A stretch of 64,000 nt of DNA from Amphibalanus amphitrite. Its lineage: Eukaryota; Arthropoda; Thecostraca; Balanomorpha; Balanidae. Location of the stretch: NCBI RefSeq assembly GCF_019059575.1, contig NW_024882885.1, forward strand, positions 47,501-111,500, written 5' to 3'. The translations under genes and the position numbers were made by a program. Below are positions 9,446 through 20,665 of this stretch, in pieces. The notes below the pieces were generated by a model. The model was not told where the DNA came from, did not search any database, and saw nothing but the letters and a program-made list of their open reading frames with translations. How positions within the stretch are numbered: position 1 is the first letter of the stretch; the number at the start of each line of letters is the position of its first letter.

Positions 9446-11190
9446 TAGAATACCATGTACATTAGGCATTAGTGTACGTACATTAGGCACACTCCTCGGG
9501 CATAAATGGCACTTTTACTCGCCAATTTTCCACATTTTCTCATGCAAAGACCGTTTTAAAGAGACCCGTCTGCTAGTGAAACTGGACCCACCGTGCCTTC
9601 CTCCTCCCATCGAAATGTCCTGGATACATCCTTGCCTGAGCTGACCCCGGGCCCCCGGGTGACTCGCGGGCCCGGGGTCAGGTGACCAGCAGGTGACCCC
9701 CTCTTGGGCGAAATTCTGGGTACGTGTCCGACATGCATCGTACATAGTCCTGTTGATTTGATTCATCGGTTAAACATTAAATATAAGTTATAAGCTGGAT
9801 CTCTAGTCTGTGATCCCGCATCGTAACAGATATAATGACATTTCATGTCGATGTGCCTAAAACAATATGCGAATATACGTGAAAAAGGAGTGCTGCTCCC
9901 GCTCCTACACAACCGGGCCAAACAGTGACCGGCCCCTGCTACTAGTATCAGCCACCCGGGCCGGCCGGCAGTTAGTCGCTGCCCGGGGCTGATTTCTGAG
10001 GGACTTGCAAAAATGTTTATTATTGAAATGTTTTACGTAATAAATTAGATGATTAGGTATATGTACGGGCTCTGAGTCGCATTTGAGAAAAAACATGCTA
10101 GCGTAAAAATATTAATGTTTTGAAAATTAAGCTAGTTCCGAAATAATTGTTTTACCATGTATTGACAAAAGCTCAAGCTTCAAACCAACCGAAATACATA
10201 TAACCCCGTGGGCCGTATTTCTTTTTTTGGGGGGGGGCCCTTCGGCATGGGGGGCCCAGTTCGAGGGTCGTGCCCCCCCCCCCCATTCAAAAATCCTGTG
10301 TGCGCGCCTGGACATGGCCCGTGCCCTGCACACTGTACAGTATATCTAAAAAGTATGTCCCCTGGTTTGGCTCTCCCACAGGAGGCGAATCGGTAACTTG
10401 GCTGAATCCCAATTGCGGCACCCGGCCGCCAGGGTCGCTGCCGCGCGAGCGGCCTTGACCGCTCGCATGTCATTGGCAGTTCGGTCCCTCCCCATCTATA
10501 CCGAGGTGGGGAGGGGAGAAGAGGGGAAGAGAGGGAAGGGAGCGGCTTTCGCTCGGCACTTGGCGATACCTGGCTGACCCCGCGCTCCCTCCTGCCCTCA
10601 GGCGAAGACCGACTTCCTGGCCTGTAGCGGCCCAGCGGAAAACCGAGCTCGCGGGGCGCGACTCCATTGGCCCAATCTTATAAATGGAATGCTGTCGTAT
10701 TCACGGCATTAGATAATATTAATAGTGATACCAGCAGTGGATGTGGTAAAATACAGTCCAAAATAAACGAAAGCACACGATTCGTGCATAATGCGCCCTC
10801 CCATTCAAATAAGCCCGCCCACTTCGATAGATGGTGTAGTTTCTTAGGGCGTAAAAGATGCAAAACACTACCGATTTTTTTTTTTTTTTTTGCTCGGCCA
10901 CTGGGACCGACAATATACAATTGACTGAAATGCATGAAAACCATTTTGCATTTAGGTAATAGCCGTTTTCTGCACCCAAACTTAAGCCAGTGACACCCTG
11001 TCCACTCTAAAGCGTTTATAAGATTGGTCCCAGCACCCGATTTTATATGAGTAAGTCGTGTAGCCAGGAGCCTGCCACTAATAGGGTTAAAAAGCATCTT
11101 ATTTCTAACGAATTTATTATTATGGCCACTTTTACAGGACGTCTATAGAGCTTTGACTTTCACATTTCTTCCTCGTTCAGGAGAAACGTT
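9446..11190. other. Unassigned, with G/C-run pieces
   Basis: No coding signal. 9640-9690 is a GC palindrome around CCGGGCCCCCGGGTGACTCG. 10225-10285 has a G-run, GGGGGGCCCAGTTCGAGG and a C-run. 10876-10893 is a run of T. 10478-10670 is GC-rich without recognisable content. Confidence 0.35.
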
Positions 11191-11356
11191 TTAACCCTCA
11201 CCGGACCTTCAGGTTTTCTGAATACCGAGGGGACGTTGGGGGTTGGAAGTGAGGAAACAACCCCCTTCGCCGATTCGCCCCTAATTGAGCTAGAGCCTCA
11301 CGAAAGAAACGATCGTGTGCGTCGTTACGAAATGCAGCGATTGGTCTCCGATTTAA

Positions 11357-11834
11357 AGGGACCCTCCCACCTTAACATTAGATTTGAGTTGAGATAGCCA
11401 AAATGGGGTCCCTAGCTCACAATTACCGGTTTCGGCACTCACAACATCGAGAAATGCCTTAAATCGGAAATATTGAATTTCAAAATTGCAGCATTTTGAT
11501 TCAGAGGGGCTAATGCTTAGGAATACCCCTCTGAATGTGTGACGTCAGCGCAAATATCTAACGATTTTTAATGTTTGACTAAAACGTTTTGTAGCACGCG
11601 GTGGTATATGCTACTTGCGCGCAACATCTGCCGCAAACGCCGCACTTCTAAAATTAAGTCGCTAGAAACAGCGGAGATCCCAAAAAAAGTAAACAAAAGT
11701 AAAAGTCTAATATCTTGAAAACCGGTGAATATTTTTCGGTGAAATTTGGTAGATGTTCGTTTTCGCTCTTTCTGAACCGAGCGACATCACTTTCATGCCA
11801 ATTCATAAACTTTTTTGAAGGTGGGAGGGTCCCT
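11357..11834. mobile_element. TTAA MITE, AGGGACCCTCCCACCTT ends
   Basis: AGGGACCCTCCCACCTT at the left and AAGGTGGGAGGGTCCCT at the right are perfect inverted ends, flanked by TTAA on both sides (11353-11356, 11835-11838). Just inside the left end is TTTGAGTTGAGATAGCC, shared with the MITE at 29201. Length 478. The related region near 34190 shows the same target with a single TTAA. Confidence 0.9.
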
Positions 11835-12011
11835 TTAAGGACCAGGGTCAGCCGATGACTTCGGAGGTCAGGTCAAGTGGCCCAAGGCACAGGTTCGGTT
11901 TTTGGTAAATAACTTCGCTAAAAATGATCGCAGATCCGCGATTTTAGCAGCATCGTGTTTGTCTAGCTCAGGCGTGTCGAATGGTATGCTTTTTCTTCGG
12001 GTGAGATCAAC

Positions 12012-12816
12012 TTAACCCTCGCCCGTATAAAGGGAAGGGGGTCGAACGGACCCCCTCCCTCGGTTTTTCGCGAATAACTCGCGTAAAAAGCGGCCGATCG
12101 CGACGAAACTTTCAGTACCCTCGCGTTAATCAATTTTACACCCACCCTGAAATTGTCATGACCCTGACCTTAATGACCTTTGACCTGCGACCTACTTTTC
12201 GAGACCATGTTTGGCCGGAATCGCGATTCGGCGTATGTCGGCTCGCATTAGCGGCGCGTTTGCAGTCTTTTCGTGGTTTTAAGCGTTCAAACATGGGATA
12301 TGATCTTGCTTCCATGCATTAGGGTGGGTGTCAAGGTCACCGGAAAGTCAGGTCAGGTCATTGACATATGAACATTTACGAAGTAGTTTTGGTGCCCTCG
12401 TAACATGTTGCGAAGCTGTCGGAGGCGGTTGCCACCTACTACGAATACCCTTACTGGTTGACCTGACCTGACCTGACCCGACCTGGCCTAAATGCATGAA
12501 GACATCATCTGTGATCAAAACTAACATGACATTCGTGATCAGCACCCCGAAAACCCCATAGCAGCCACGCTTTACGACTTTCTAACAGGTCCCGATTTCC
12601 CCGACTTTTGGGTCATTGACCTGACCTGGAAAGTCAACCGATGACCTAGGACCTTAAAATTGGGTATCATCGACTTCCTCTCGTCACGGCCAACACGCTC
12701 GTTTTTTCCGCGAAGCTCTAGCTCGATCAGGGGCGAAACGGCAAGGGGGGGGGGGTCCAACGGACCCTTATACGTTTGAGGCTGGAAAAAAAAACACCAA
12801 TACGGGCGAGAGTTAG
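12012..12816. mobile_element. TTAA-family element, copy with CCCTCGCCCGTAT ends
   Basis: Left TTAACCCTCGCCCGTAT is mirrored by ATACGGGCGAGAGTTAG at the right. Both ends carry a G/C hairpin with different stems (GGGGGTC/GACCCCC and GGGTCC/GGACCC). The paralogous unoccupied target near 18372 reads CCTTAGTGTG. At 12455-12486 is the motif TTGACC followed by three TGACC units, found again at 43738 and 44462 in reverse. Confidence 0.85.
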
Positions 12817-13130
12817 GTGTTAACCTCGGGTCAAGGTCAGGTCACAGCCCGTCAGGTCACGAAGCTGGTCAAAGGAGGTCATATTGCATATCAATCGATT
12901 CGGCAGGTCTTTTCATGTCCATTAGTGGCTTTATCGACTCGGTAGCTTTATTTGATCGGGAGTTATTGACGAAAAACTGATAGCCTTAGTTACGTGATAA
13001 ATGACGTCACGCAAGATCAACAAAGCAAAATTGAAGCATCAGACCTTGCAAGGAGCGCATGAAATCACGATTCCGTGTGCTTGAGAATTTGAGATAGTTG
13101 TATATCATTTACGGACCAAACTAGCAATTT

Positions 13131-15699
13131 CAGTGGCGGTCGCAGGGGGGGCCATCAGGGCCATGGCCCCCCAAAGGCAAATCAGGGGGGGCCATCATAT
13201 CATTTGCCCCCCCCCAAACAACCGATGGGCCCCCATGGCCGTATGGGGCCCTGGCCCGTATTCGATTGTCACGAGGCTCGAGAAACCCACGCCAGCTATT
13301 AACAGCTCTCATACCAGTCTTTGAGGGTCCTACACGGACCTCTGAGGGCCCTTCAGTGGCGGTCATGCGTCCACATTGACCGCTGAGGACCCACATTGAC
13401 CTCTGAGGGCCCTCCACTGGCCTTTGAGGGCCCCTAAACCGGCCTTAGGGGCCCAACCGGCGTCTGAGAGTCTCACACCGGCATCTGGTGGCCTCATTTC
13501 TGTCTCTCGAGTCCCAAGACCAGCCTTTAATAATTGTCTCTGAGGGCCCTGCGCTGAATTCTGAAGACCCGATGTCGGCCTCTAAGAGCCCGCATCGGCC
13601 TCTGGGGGCCCATCTTGGCCTTTGAGGGCCCTCCGCTGGTTTCTGGGTTCCAATGCCGGCCCATGCCGGCCTTTTAGGGCCCCAAACTGACCTCTAAGGG
13701 CCCATGCTGGCCTGTAAGGACCCACATTAGCCTCTGAGGGCCCCGCACTGGATTCTGAAGACCCAATGCCGGCCGACCCGCATCGGCGTCTGAGGGCCCA
13801 TCTTGGCCTTTGAGGGCCCACCTTGGCCTTTGAGGGCCCTCCGCTGGCCTCTGGGGTCCAATGCCGGCCCATGCCGGTCTTTTAGGGCCCCACACTGACC
13901 TCTGAGGGCCCCATGCTGGCCTGTAAGGACACACATTAGTCTCTATGGGCCCCGCACTGAATTCTGAAGACCTGATGCCGGCCTCTAAGGGCCCGCATCG
14001 GCCTCTGAGGGCCCATCTTGACCTTCGAGGGCCGTCTACTGGCCTCTGGGGTCCAACGCCGGCCAATGCCAGTCTTTTAGGGTCCCATTCTGACCTCTGA
14101 GGGCCCCATGCTGGCCTGTAAGGGCCCACATTAGCCTCTGAGGGCCCTCCCCCGCACTGAATTCTGAAGACCCGATGCCGGCCTCTAAGGGTCAGCATCG
14201 GCTTCTGAGGGCCCATCGTGGCCTATGAGGGCCTTCTGTCTGGGGTCCAACGCCGGCCTATGCCGGTCTTCTAGGGCCCCACACTGACCTCTGAGGGCCC
14301 GTGCTGGCCTGTAAGGACCCACCTTAGCCTCTGAGGGCCCCGCACGAGCTTCTGAAGACCCGATGCCGGCCTCTAAGGGCCCGCATCGGCCTCTGAGAGC
14401 CCATCTTGGCCTTTGAGGGCCCTCTACTGGCCTCTGGGTCCAACGCCGGCTCATGTCGGTCTTTTAGGGCCCCCACGCTAACCTCTGTGGGCTCCATGCT
14501 GGCCTGTAAGGGCCCACATTGGCCTCTGAGTGCCCAATTCGGTCTCTGATGGTCTCAAACTGCCCTTTGCAGGCCCTGTGCTGGCCCCTAAGGGCCCAAA
14601 CCAGCCTTTAAAAGTCCCACATCGGCCTCTGATGGTCCCATTTCTGTCTCTGGGACCCAAACTGACCCTTATGTGCCTCTGAGGGCCCCGTACTGGCTTC
14701 TGAAGGATCGATGCCGGCTTCTGAAGACCCATTACGGTCTTTAAGTGCCTCATACCGACACCTGATGCACCACACTAGCCTCTGAGGGGCCCCAAACTGG
14801 CCTATGAGGTCTCTACACCGGCCAATGATGGCCCTGTTATGTTCTCTGGGGGTCTCATGCCTTACCTTCGGGGGTCATGCACTTGCCTCTGAAGGCTCAC
14901 ATCAGCCTCTAGGGCCCTACCTGGGCCTTTGAGGCCCTTCGCTGACCCTTGGGTCCAACGCCTGCCTCTGGGGGGTCTGACACCGTACTCTAAGGGCCCC
15001 ATTGCAGCCTCTAGGCGATGGGTATCGCCGAAGCGCTATCGATGGGCCCATAGTTGTAGGAACCATGGGTGCAGTGGGCGCAGTTGCACCAACAATAATT
15101 CTGCAGTGAGTGCAGACAATGTATTCTGCATCCACAACAATCTGGAACAAAACCCCCTGTTCTCAGCAACACTACTTTCCATGCAGCACGACAAATTTAG
15201 GATATTTTGCCCACTATCCATCTTTCGAAGCATTTGCTACTGTTATGATCTTCAAAACTTACATTTGTGCCCAAGTAAAAAAAAAAGATGAAACGGAACA
15301 CATGTGATTGAACAGTGAACAGATACCGATGACCCACTGTCAAAAGTTTTAGCACGATGATCTTAGAAAATGGCAAAGTTAGCCGCCTAAGCCGCCTTTA
15401 CTTTTGCGGTAATCCATTCACAGTTGCGTGAATTATTGACAATATCAATGCTTCAAAATGCACTTATCGGTACCTTTTCGACATGGTACACCCTCAAAGC
15501 TCGCATTGAGCCTCCGCTCGGGTGCCGCTCCCTACCCCCCCCCCCCCCCCCCCCGCTTCACCGGCAATGGCCTGGATTTCTGCACCCGTGCACTACGCCC
15601 GTGGGCCCCTTTAAGCTAGCACCGGGCCCCCCGGGTCAGCGCAGGGGCCCCTTTGCCAAGTTGGCCCCCCCCCAAACTCCAAGTCTGCGACCGCCCCTG
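13131..15699. mobile_element. hAT-like element 2 with perfect 8-bp target duplication
   Basis: Left end CAGTGGCGGTCGCAGG and right end CTGCGACCGCCCCTG are flanked by AGCAATTT on both sides (13123-13130, 15700-15707). G and C runs lie next to the ends. The interior is mostly minisatellite (13320-15010), with a short tail of unrelated sequence. No transposase. Confidence 0.88.
13320..15010. repeat. Minisatellite with higher-order unit of about 200 bp
   Basis: Basic units of 20-21 bases, GGCCTCTGAGGGCCCnnnnn. Larger blocks recur: the word TTCTGAAG, followed by GATGCCGGCCTCTAAGGGCC-like sequence, is at 13559, 13753, 13962, 14162, 14350 and 14698. The first five blocks are spaced 188-209 bases, so groups of about ten basic units were amplified together. 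Long minus-strand frames here (for example reading GPQRPRWALRG) come from the repeat. Confidence 0.9.
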
Positions 15700-16054
15700 A
15701 GCAATTTCCATATTCCCCTGACTTTTAATGGTGAGAGACTGACCTCATCTCAGGCGACCCTTCAGAAAATCCTAGATATACATTTATACAAGTTGTGAGA
15801 CCTCTCGATCATACTATAAGATCCTGTAAGTTTCATCTCCCTATGAAAGCTCTGCACTGGGGGTGTTGCGAAGTTGGAACATTTTAGCATAGTCCTAAAA
15901 TGTTCATTTTAGGACAGTTTAGGACAGTTTCACACAGTTCATTTTAGGACTGCTCATTTATGACGTCATAGATCAGTGACCTGACTTGACTTAAAAATGC
16001 GGTAGGCGTAAAAAAATTCGACTTATCAAATCCCGACTAAAAAAAATCGACTTA

Positions 16055-17051
16055 CAGGGTGGACCAAAAAGGATGGAAACATTTTAAACTCTTATAAAAC
16101 ACGTATTATTGCATGCATGTGACTGGGAATGATGCCAAACAAGAGTACATTTCGTGAAAATTCATAATGGCATCACTCTCATATGCTTTCTCTCGTTTTC
16201 AGTCTCTCACAGCAAATGTTCGAAGAGACCGCCTTCGCGAGACAGGCGCAGAGCGGCCAGTCTGGCGGCTGACACGATAGCCCGCTTGTATGACTCACAC
16301 AGCCTTGCTGATCGCTCTCTTCAGTTCAGAGGCTTTCTGGACCTTCCTTGTAGACCTGGGCCTTGAGATGGCCCCACAGTAAAACATCCATAGGGGTCAG
16401 GTCGGATGAGCAGGTAGGCCAGTTCCGACTGGCACCGCGGGATATCAGCCGGTCACCGAAGTGGTTTTCGATGCACTTGAGCGTTGTTTTTGCGATGTGA
16501 GGAGGCGCACCGTCTTGCTGGAACCACATAAGGTCTATGATGAGGCTGCCATGCTTCGTTTGGAATCGCTTTCAGAACTTCCTCAGCGCCGCCTGGTATG
16601 CACTGTTGATTGACGGTCACGGTGTCGCCGCTCCCTTCCTCGAACCAAAGTGGACCCACGATTCCTTTTCCGCTGAGGGCACACCATTTCGGTGACCTTG
16701 CTGCTGTGCAGTGACTTCTTTATCATCTCATCTCAAGGGCCAGGTCTACAAGGAAGGTCTCTGTGACCTGAAGAGAGCGATCACCAAGACTGTGTGAGCC
16801 ATACCAGCGAACATGTGTCGTCGGGCTATCGCGTCAGCCACCAGACCGGCCGCTCTGTGCCCGTCTCGCGAAGGCGGTCTCTTCGAACATTTGCTGTGAG
16901 AGTCTGATAACGAGAGAAGGCAGATGAGAGTGATGCCGTTATGAATTTGCACGAAATATACTCTCGTTTGGTACCATTTCCAGTCACATGTATGCAATAA
17001 TGCATGTTTTATGCGAGTTCAAAATGTTTCCATCCTTTTTGGTCCACCCTG
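16055..17051. mobile_element. Rearranged mariner/Tc1-like element with long inverted arms
   Basis: CAGGGTGGACCAAAAAGGAT at 16055 is mirrored by ATCCTTTTTGGTCCACCCTG ending at 17051, with TA on both sides. The arms are about 280 bases each: both carry a frame reading IHNGITLIC and CSKRPPSRD, one on each strand. Short ends are usual for mariner, so this copy has a duplicated and inverted end. The middle holds a transposase remnant. Confidence 0.88.
16326..16660 (-). pseudogene. Mariner/Tc1-like (DDE) transposase fragment
   Basis: Minus-strand words are WFQQDGAPPHIAKTTLKCIE, FGDRLISRGASRNWP and SSDLTPMDVLLWG; these are the last two catalytic-region motifs of the Tc1/mariner DDE domain. Just upstream in another frame is GPLWFEEGSGDTVTVN, which belongs to the same domain, so there is a frameshift near 16530. 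The first catalytic Asp region and the DNA-binding domain are missing. Inactive. Confidence 0.85.
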
Positions 17052-17110
17052 TATAATCCGGTTAATCAAATCCCGACCATGTTTTTACCTGGCCATTAAT
17101 GTTCTAGCCT

Positions 17111-17989
17111 TACAGGTGATTGTTTGAACGCGGAAGATGCTGAATCTTGGTTAACCCCATACTTATCGTATGATAAAGAACGTCAGTGTTAGAAAGTTAA
17201 TTAACAATTTTATTTAGGATAGTTTAATTCAAGTGGGTATAATCCGACTTGACAATTTACTAGGAGGGTTTTGCAGCGCTATTAGTTCGGCATTTAATTA
17301 TAAATCATTGCTAATTTCGATCCGGATATCGTTATTCAATGCTGGCCTTTGCGTCCTCAGAAAAGTTGTTTATACCTAGTCATGAAGGCTTGCATTGCCA
17401 TTGACCCATACTTTCCATTTTTCAGCACCATTATTCGCCGTAGTTGACCAGGTGTTTTTCTTCAGCTCTCCCCTGAATCCTTTGGCTTAGACCTGGCGTA
17501 TCACCCGTGCATCGCAAGACGCATCTACCACACACAAGTTCATGATCCCCACGAACCTACATCAGCGTCCGTTCGCTTGGTGTGTGACCCCTTGACCTTT
17601 GGCCGCGACAACTGCCAGCTTGCCGGAGCACCCCTCCCTACACGCGCTGCCCCGCACGCTCCCCTCCCTCCCCCCCCCCCCCCGGGTCGTGTCACGAAGG
17701 TTCGGGCTTACGCTACTACCGGCCGCTGCGCAGCTGTCACCTAGCGCTTGGGAATGTGTGGTCTGGTGCGGATTCAGCCAACTACCGGCTCGCGACACCA
17801 GCGCATTCTTTTTAGACACACTGTACACGTCTTCTATTTATTATGATTCGATAAGCTTCTTTTTGAACACTGGTTCTAGCTACATGTCATTGGAAACGGG
17901 ACTGTAACCATCGAAAGACGTTCAACGAATTTGCTTCGTGGGGCCGAGATATCACTATGTTGCCAAAAAGCAGTGGTATGTCCTCTCCA
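17111..17989. other. Unassigned
   Basis: AT-rich to 17460, then a GC stretch with a C-run at 17670. No gene or TE signal recognised. Confidence 0.3.
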
Positions 17990-18864
17990 TTCACCCTCGC
18001 CGGACCTATTGGCTTTCTCCATACGCGTCGGCCGAGGGGGAGGGGGTGGCAGGTACGAACCCCCTTCGCTGTTTCGCCCCTGGTGGAGCTATTGCGTTTT
18101 TTTATAATTTTTGCGTTTTTTGCGTCTATTGCGTTTTTCGTCGCAGAAAAACGAGCGTGTGCGCCGTTACGAGACGAAGAGATTTCTACCCAATTTTAAG
18201 GTCCTCGGTCAACCGGTGACCTCTGAGATCAGATCAAGTGCCCCAAGGTACGGTTCCGTTTTTGGTGAATAACTTCGCAAAAAAAAACGGCCGCCAAGCC
18301 GCGATTTTGGCAGCATCGTGCTTGCCTCGCTCAGGCGCGTCGAATTATATACTTTTTTGGGTGAGGTCACCTTAGTGTGTTGACCTCGGGTCACGGTCAG
18401 CTCAGCGCCCACACGTCACGAGGTTTGTCGAAGGAGGTCATGACCCATCTCCTTCGATTCGCAAGTCTCCCTGAGTCCATTGGTGGATTTCCTAAATCGC
18501 TGGATCAATTTCATCGGGAGTCATTTACGAAAAAAATCAATATTAGCCTAATGACGTCATAAATGACGTCAGGCAAGTTCAACATTCCAAAAGTGACGCA
18601 TCGAACCTTACAACGAGTGCATGAAATCACGATTTTGTGTGGTTTAGATAGTTGGTGGTCCTTCCCGGCACCAGAATAGCAGTTTTCATTTTCCCCATCG
18701 CCTTATAATTGTGAGGTCACGAAAAAACCCTGACCTCATATGACCTTAAGGAAAAATCCGAGTGATACAAGTTGTGAGACCCCTAATGGATACTACATCC
18801 TGCAAGTTTCATATCTCTGTGAAAGCTCCTCCGGGAGAGAGGGTGTTGCAAAGTTGCGACGTTT
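17990..18864. mobile_element. TTAA-family element lacking its right end
   Basis: It starts CACCCTCGCCGGACCTATTGG and collinearly matches the end of the 33324-35711 copy (in reverse) and the interrupted 11191 copy. It is an intact stretch where those copies carry insertions, so it serves as an empty-site reference (for example at 18372). It stops at 18864 where another element begins. Confidence 0.7.
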
Positions 18865-19399
18865 TAACCCGCGGCCCACTGGGGGGGGGGGGGCATTCGT
18901 AGCCCCCCCCCTCCCGTTTGTCTGCAATAACATCCAAACCGCTTGACGTATCGACGCTAAACGTACAGCACATTTGGCTCCATCAATTTGACACCCTCTG
19001 TCGACATATGAGCTTCGTAGCTACCATATGTCGGCCGGAAATGACGTGATTTCGACGCAAAATATGAACCACGGCAATCGCTCCCAAGAGCTCAGTTTTT
19101 AAGCTAGATCTTATTTCTTTGCATGAGAGGACTTAGAGTAGACTGTGCTATTACTATCTCGGATTTTACAAACATTGAAATTTTTATAAATTATTCATAT
19201 TCCTAGTCTCGTTCGAAAATTTCAACTTCAAAATTTGACCTTTTTTGACCTGAAAGTGACCTGACCTAAGCTAAATTCAACTCGAATGACACAAACGACA
19301 TCAAATTCGAAATATATGGCCTAAATGGACCTAAAGCATGTGTCACGTGACCAACGTATGCTATAATATTTCCGTGACCTTAAAAAAGTAAGGGTTAAA
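18865..19399. mobile_element. TTAA-family element, partial
   Basis: Left TTAACCCGCGGCCCACTGGG with hairpin G-run CATTCGTAG C-run. TGACCT words follow. At 19392 AAGGGTTAA meets AAAATAAGTAGATAATG, which is satellite sequence; satellite copies at 48490 and 48780 read GTTTAAAAAGCAAGTAGATAATG or close to it, with a single TTAA-like target. The assignment of both ends to one element is tentative. Confidence 0.5.
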
Positions 19400-19776
19400 A
19401 AATAAGTAGATAATGATGCTTCCCCGCCCTGTTCCGCCCCTACCCTTTCCGTTTCTCCCTAACCCTCCCTGCCTGCTTCCATACCTCTTCTCTCCCCTTC
19501 CCTCACTTCCACTCTCACGACTGTCGCTCACTGACTCAATGATAAACTCATTTATTCCTCCCCATATGTCTCTCACCCTCCCCTCCCAGTCTTCTTTATC
19601 ACACTTCTTTGCTCCCTCCCTCCCTCATCTCCCCTCCCCTCCCAACTACTCCCATCCTTTCCCTCCTCTCCAATCCCATCTTTGCATTTGAAAAAGTAGG
19701 TACTGGCTTCTTCTCCGCCTGCACCGCAGATACATACCTATACGTTTTTTTATATCCCAGTTACCGAAGCTATATA
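19400..19776. repeat. Pyrimidine-rich satellite fragment
   Basis: Same order of motifs as 47.7-48.1 kb: AAGTAGATAATG, GCTTCCCCGCCC, TTTCCGTTTCTCCC, CTCACTGACTCAATGATAAA, CCTCTCCAATCCCATCTTTG, ACTGGCTTCTTCT, ACCGAAGCTATATATTAA. Confidence 0.85.
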
Positions 19777-20665
19777 TTAACCCTCGCCCATGTAGGGGGG
19801 GGGTTGGTGCAACCCCCTCCCCCTGAGGTTTTTCTTAGCTACACGCCGAACCGTTTCAGATAGCCTGCTCAAATTTTCAGTACCCTTTGGGGCATCCTTT
19901 GCGCAACTTTTGGTAAAAAAAAATTGTCAATGTCATGCCAGGTCACGGAGTTATGACGTCATAAAGGGAACAAACTCCGGCCAGATATACGCTAAATTGG
20001 AGATTGCTTCACATTGGTATAAATGCCGACTGACCTGACACACTGATGGATTGTTTTAGAATCACAACTGGCTGATTTGACATTGGCACAATGTCCGTTG
20101 ACATTTTGAAGGTTACTAAAGGTCAAGGCAAGGTCAGTGACCTCGGTTGACCTGTAATGACTTCTTGCACTTGTATGCCTTTTCGGGGTATTTTGATGCC
20201 CTGAATTCGAATTTGCTATCCATTTCAGGCATCGTCGGTTGTTTCTTGTAGTTCATTTTGGGTCAGGGTCAGGTCAGTGACGTCACACGCCTGACGTGAC
20301 CCAATGCACAAATGACCTTGCAGACTTCCGATGCTCCCAACGCATCATTTTTAGAGTTATGACATCGAAATATACACCAAACGATAGAGAATTGATCAAA
20401 GATCACGATAGTGAAGGTTTCAAGTCGATATCTCTTACCGTTTTGCCGCAATCGGCGCGGAAATCTGAAAAAGTTAGATTTTTCCGAAAATTTGACCTTT
20501 GACCGGTCATAAGTAGGTCAAATGTTGACCTAGGACCAAAAAATATACCACCAATCGCGAGATCTCGTTAAGAGCAATCCGTTGGTCTTTTCCGCTAAGC
20601 TCTACGACGCTCCGTTTTCAAACGCCAGGGGGGTCGCACCAACCCCCCCCCCCTGCATGGATTAA
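19777..20665. mobile_element. TTAA-family element inserted in satellite DNA
   Basis: Left TTAACCCTCGCCCATGTAGG with hairpin GGTTGGTGCAACC; right end GGGGTCGCACCAACCCC then CCTGCATGGATTAA. Left flank is CTATATATTAA and right flank TTAAGGTAC. The unoccupied satellite copy at 48070 reads CTATATATTAAGGTAC, which shows a precise TTAA duplication. Interior rich in GGTCA. Confidence 0.88.

Larger units (their letters stand above)
11191..17110. mobile_element. TTAA-family element broken by four later insertions
   Basis: It starts at TTAACCCTCACCGGACC (11191). The remaining pieces, 11191-11356, 11835-12011, 12817-13130, 15700-16054 and from 17052, line up in order with the TTAA copies at 18.0-18.9 kb and 33.3-35.7 kb (shared words GTGACCTCTGAGGTCA-like, GATTTTGGCAGCATCGTG-like, ATGACGTCATAGATCAGTGACC). 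The insertions are a TTAA MITE, a second TTAA element, hAT-like element 2 and a mariner. The right end was not found, so the limit near 17110 is approximate. Confidence 0.75.

Noticed and set aside
12455-12490. TGACC repeats as a CRISPR-like or regulatory array on its own
   Set aside because: Units are directly adjacent with no spacers, and the motif is part of a repeated transposon family; kept only as a possible receptor-binding site.
13582-14454. Several minus-strand ORFs reading GPQRPRWALRG-like repeats
   Set aside because: These are also frames through the minisatellite and shift wherever the unit length changes.
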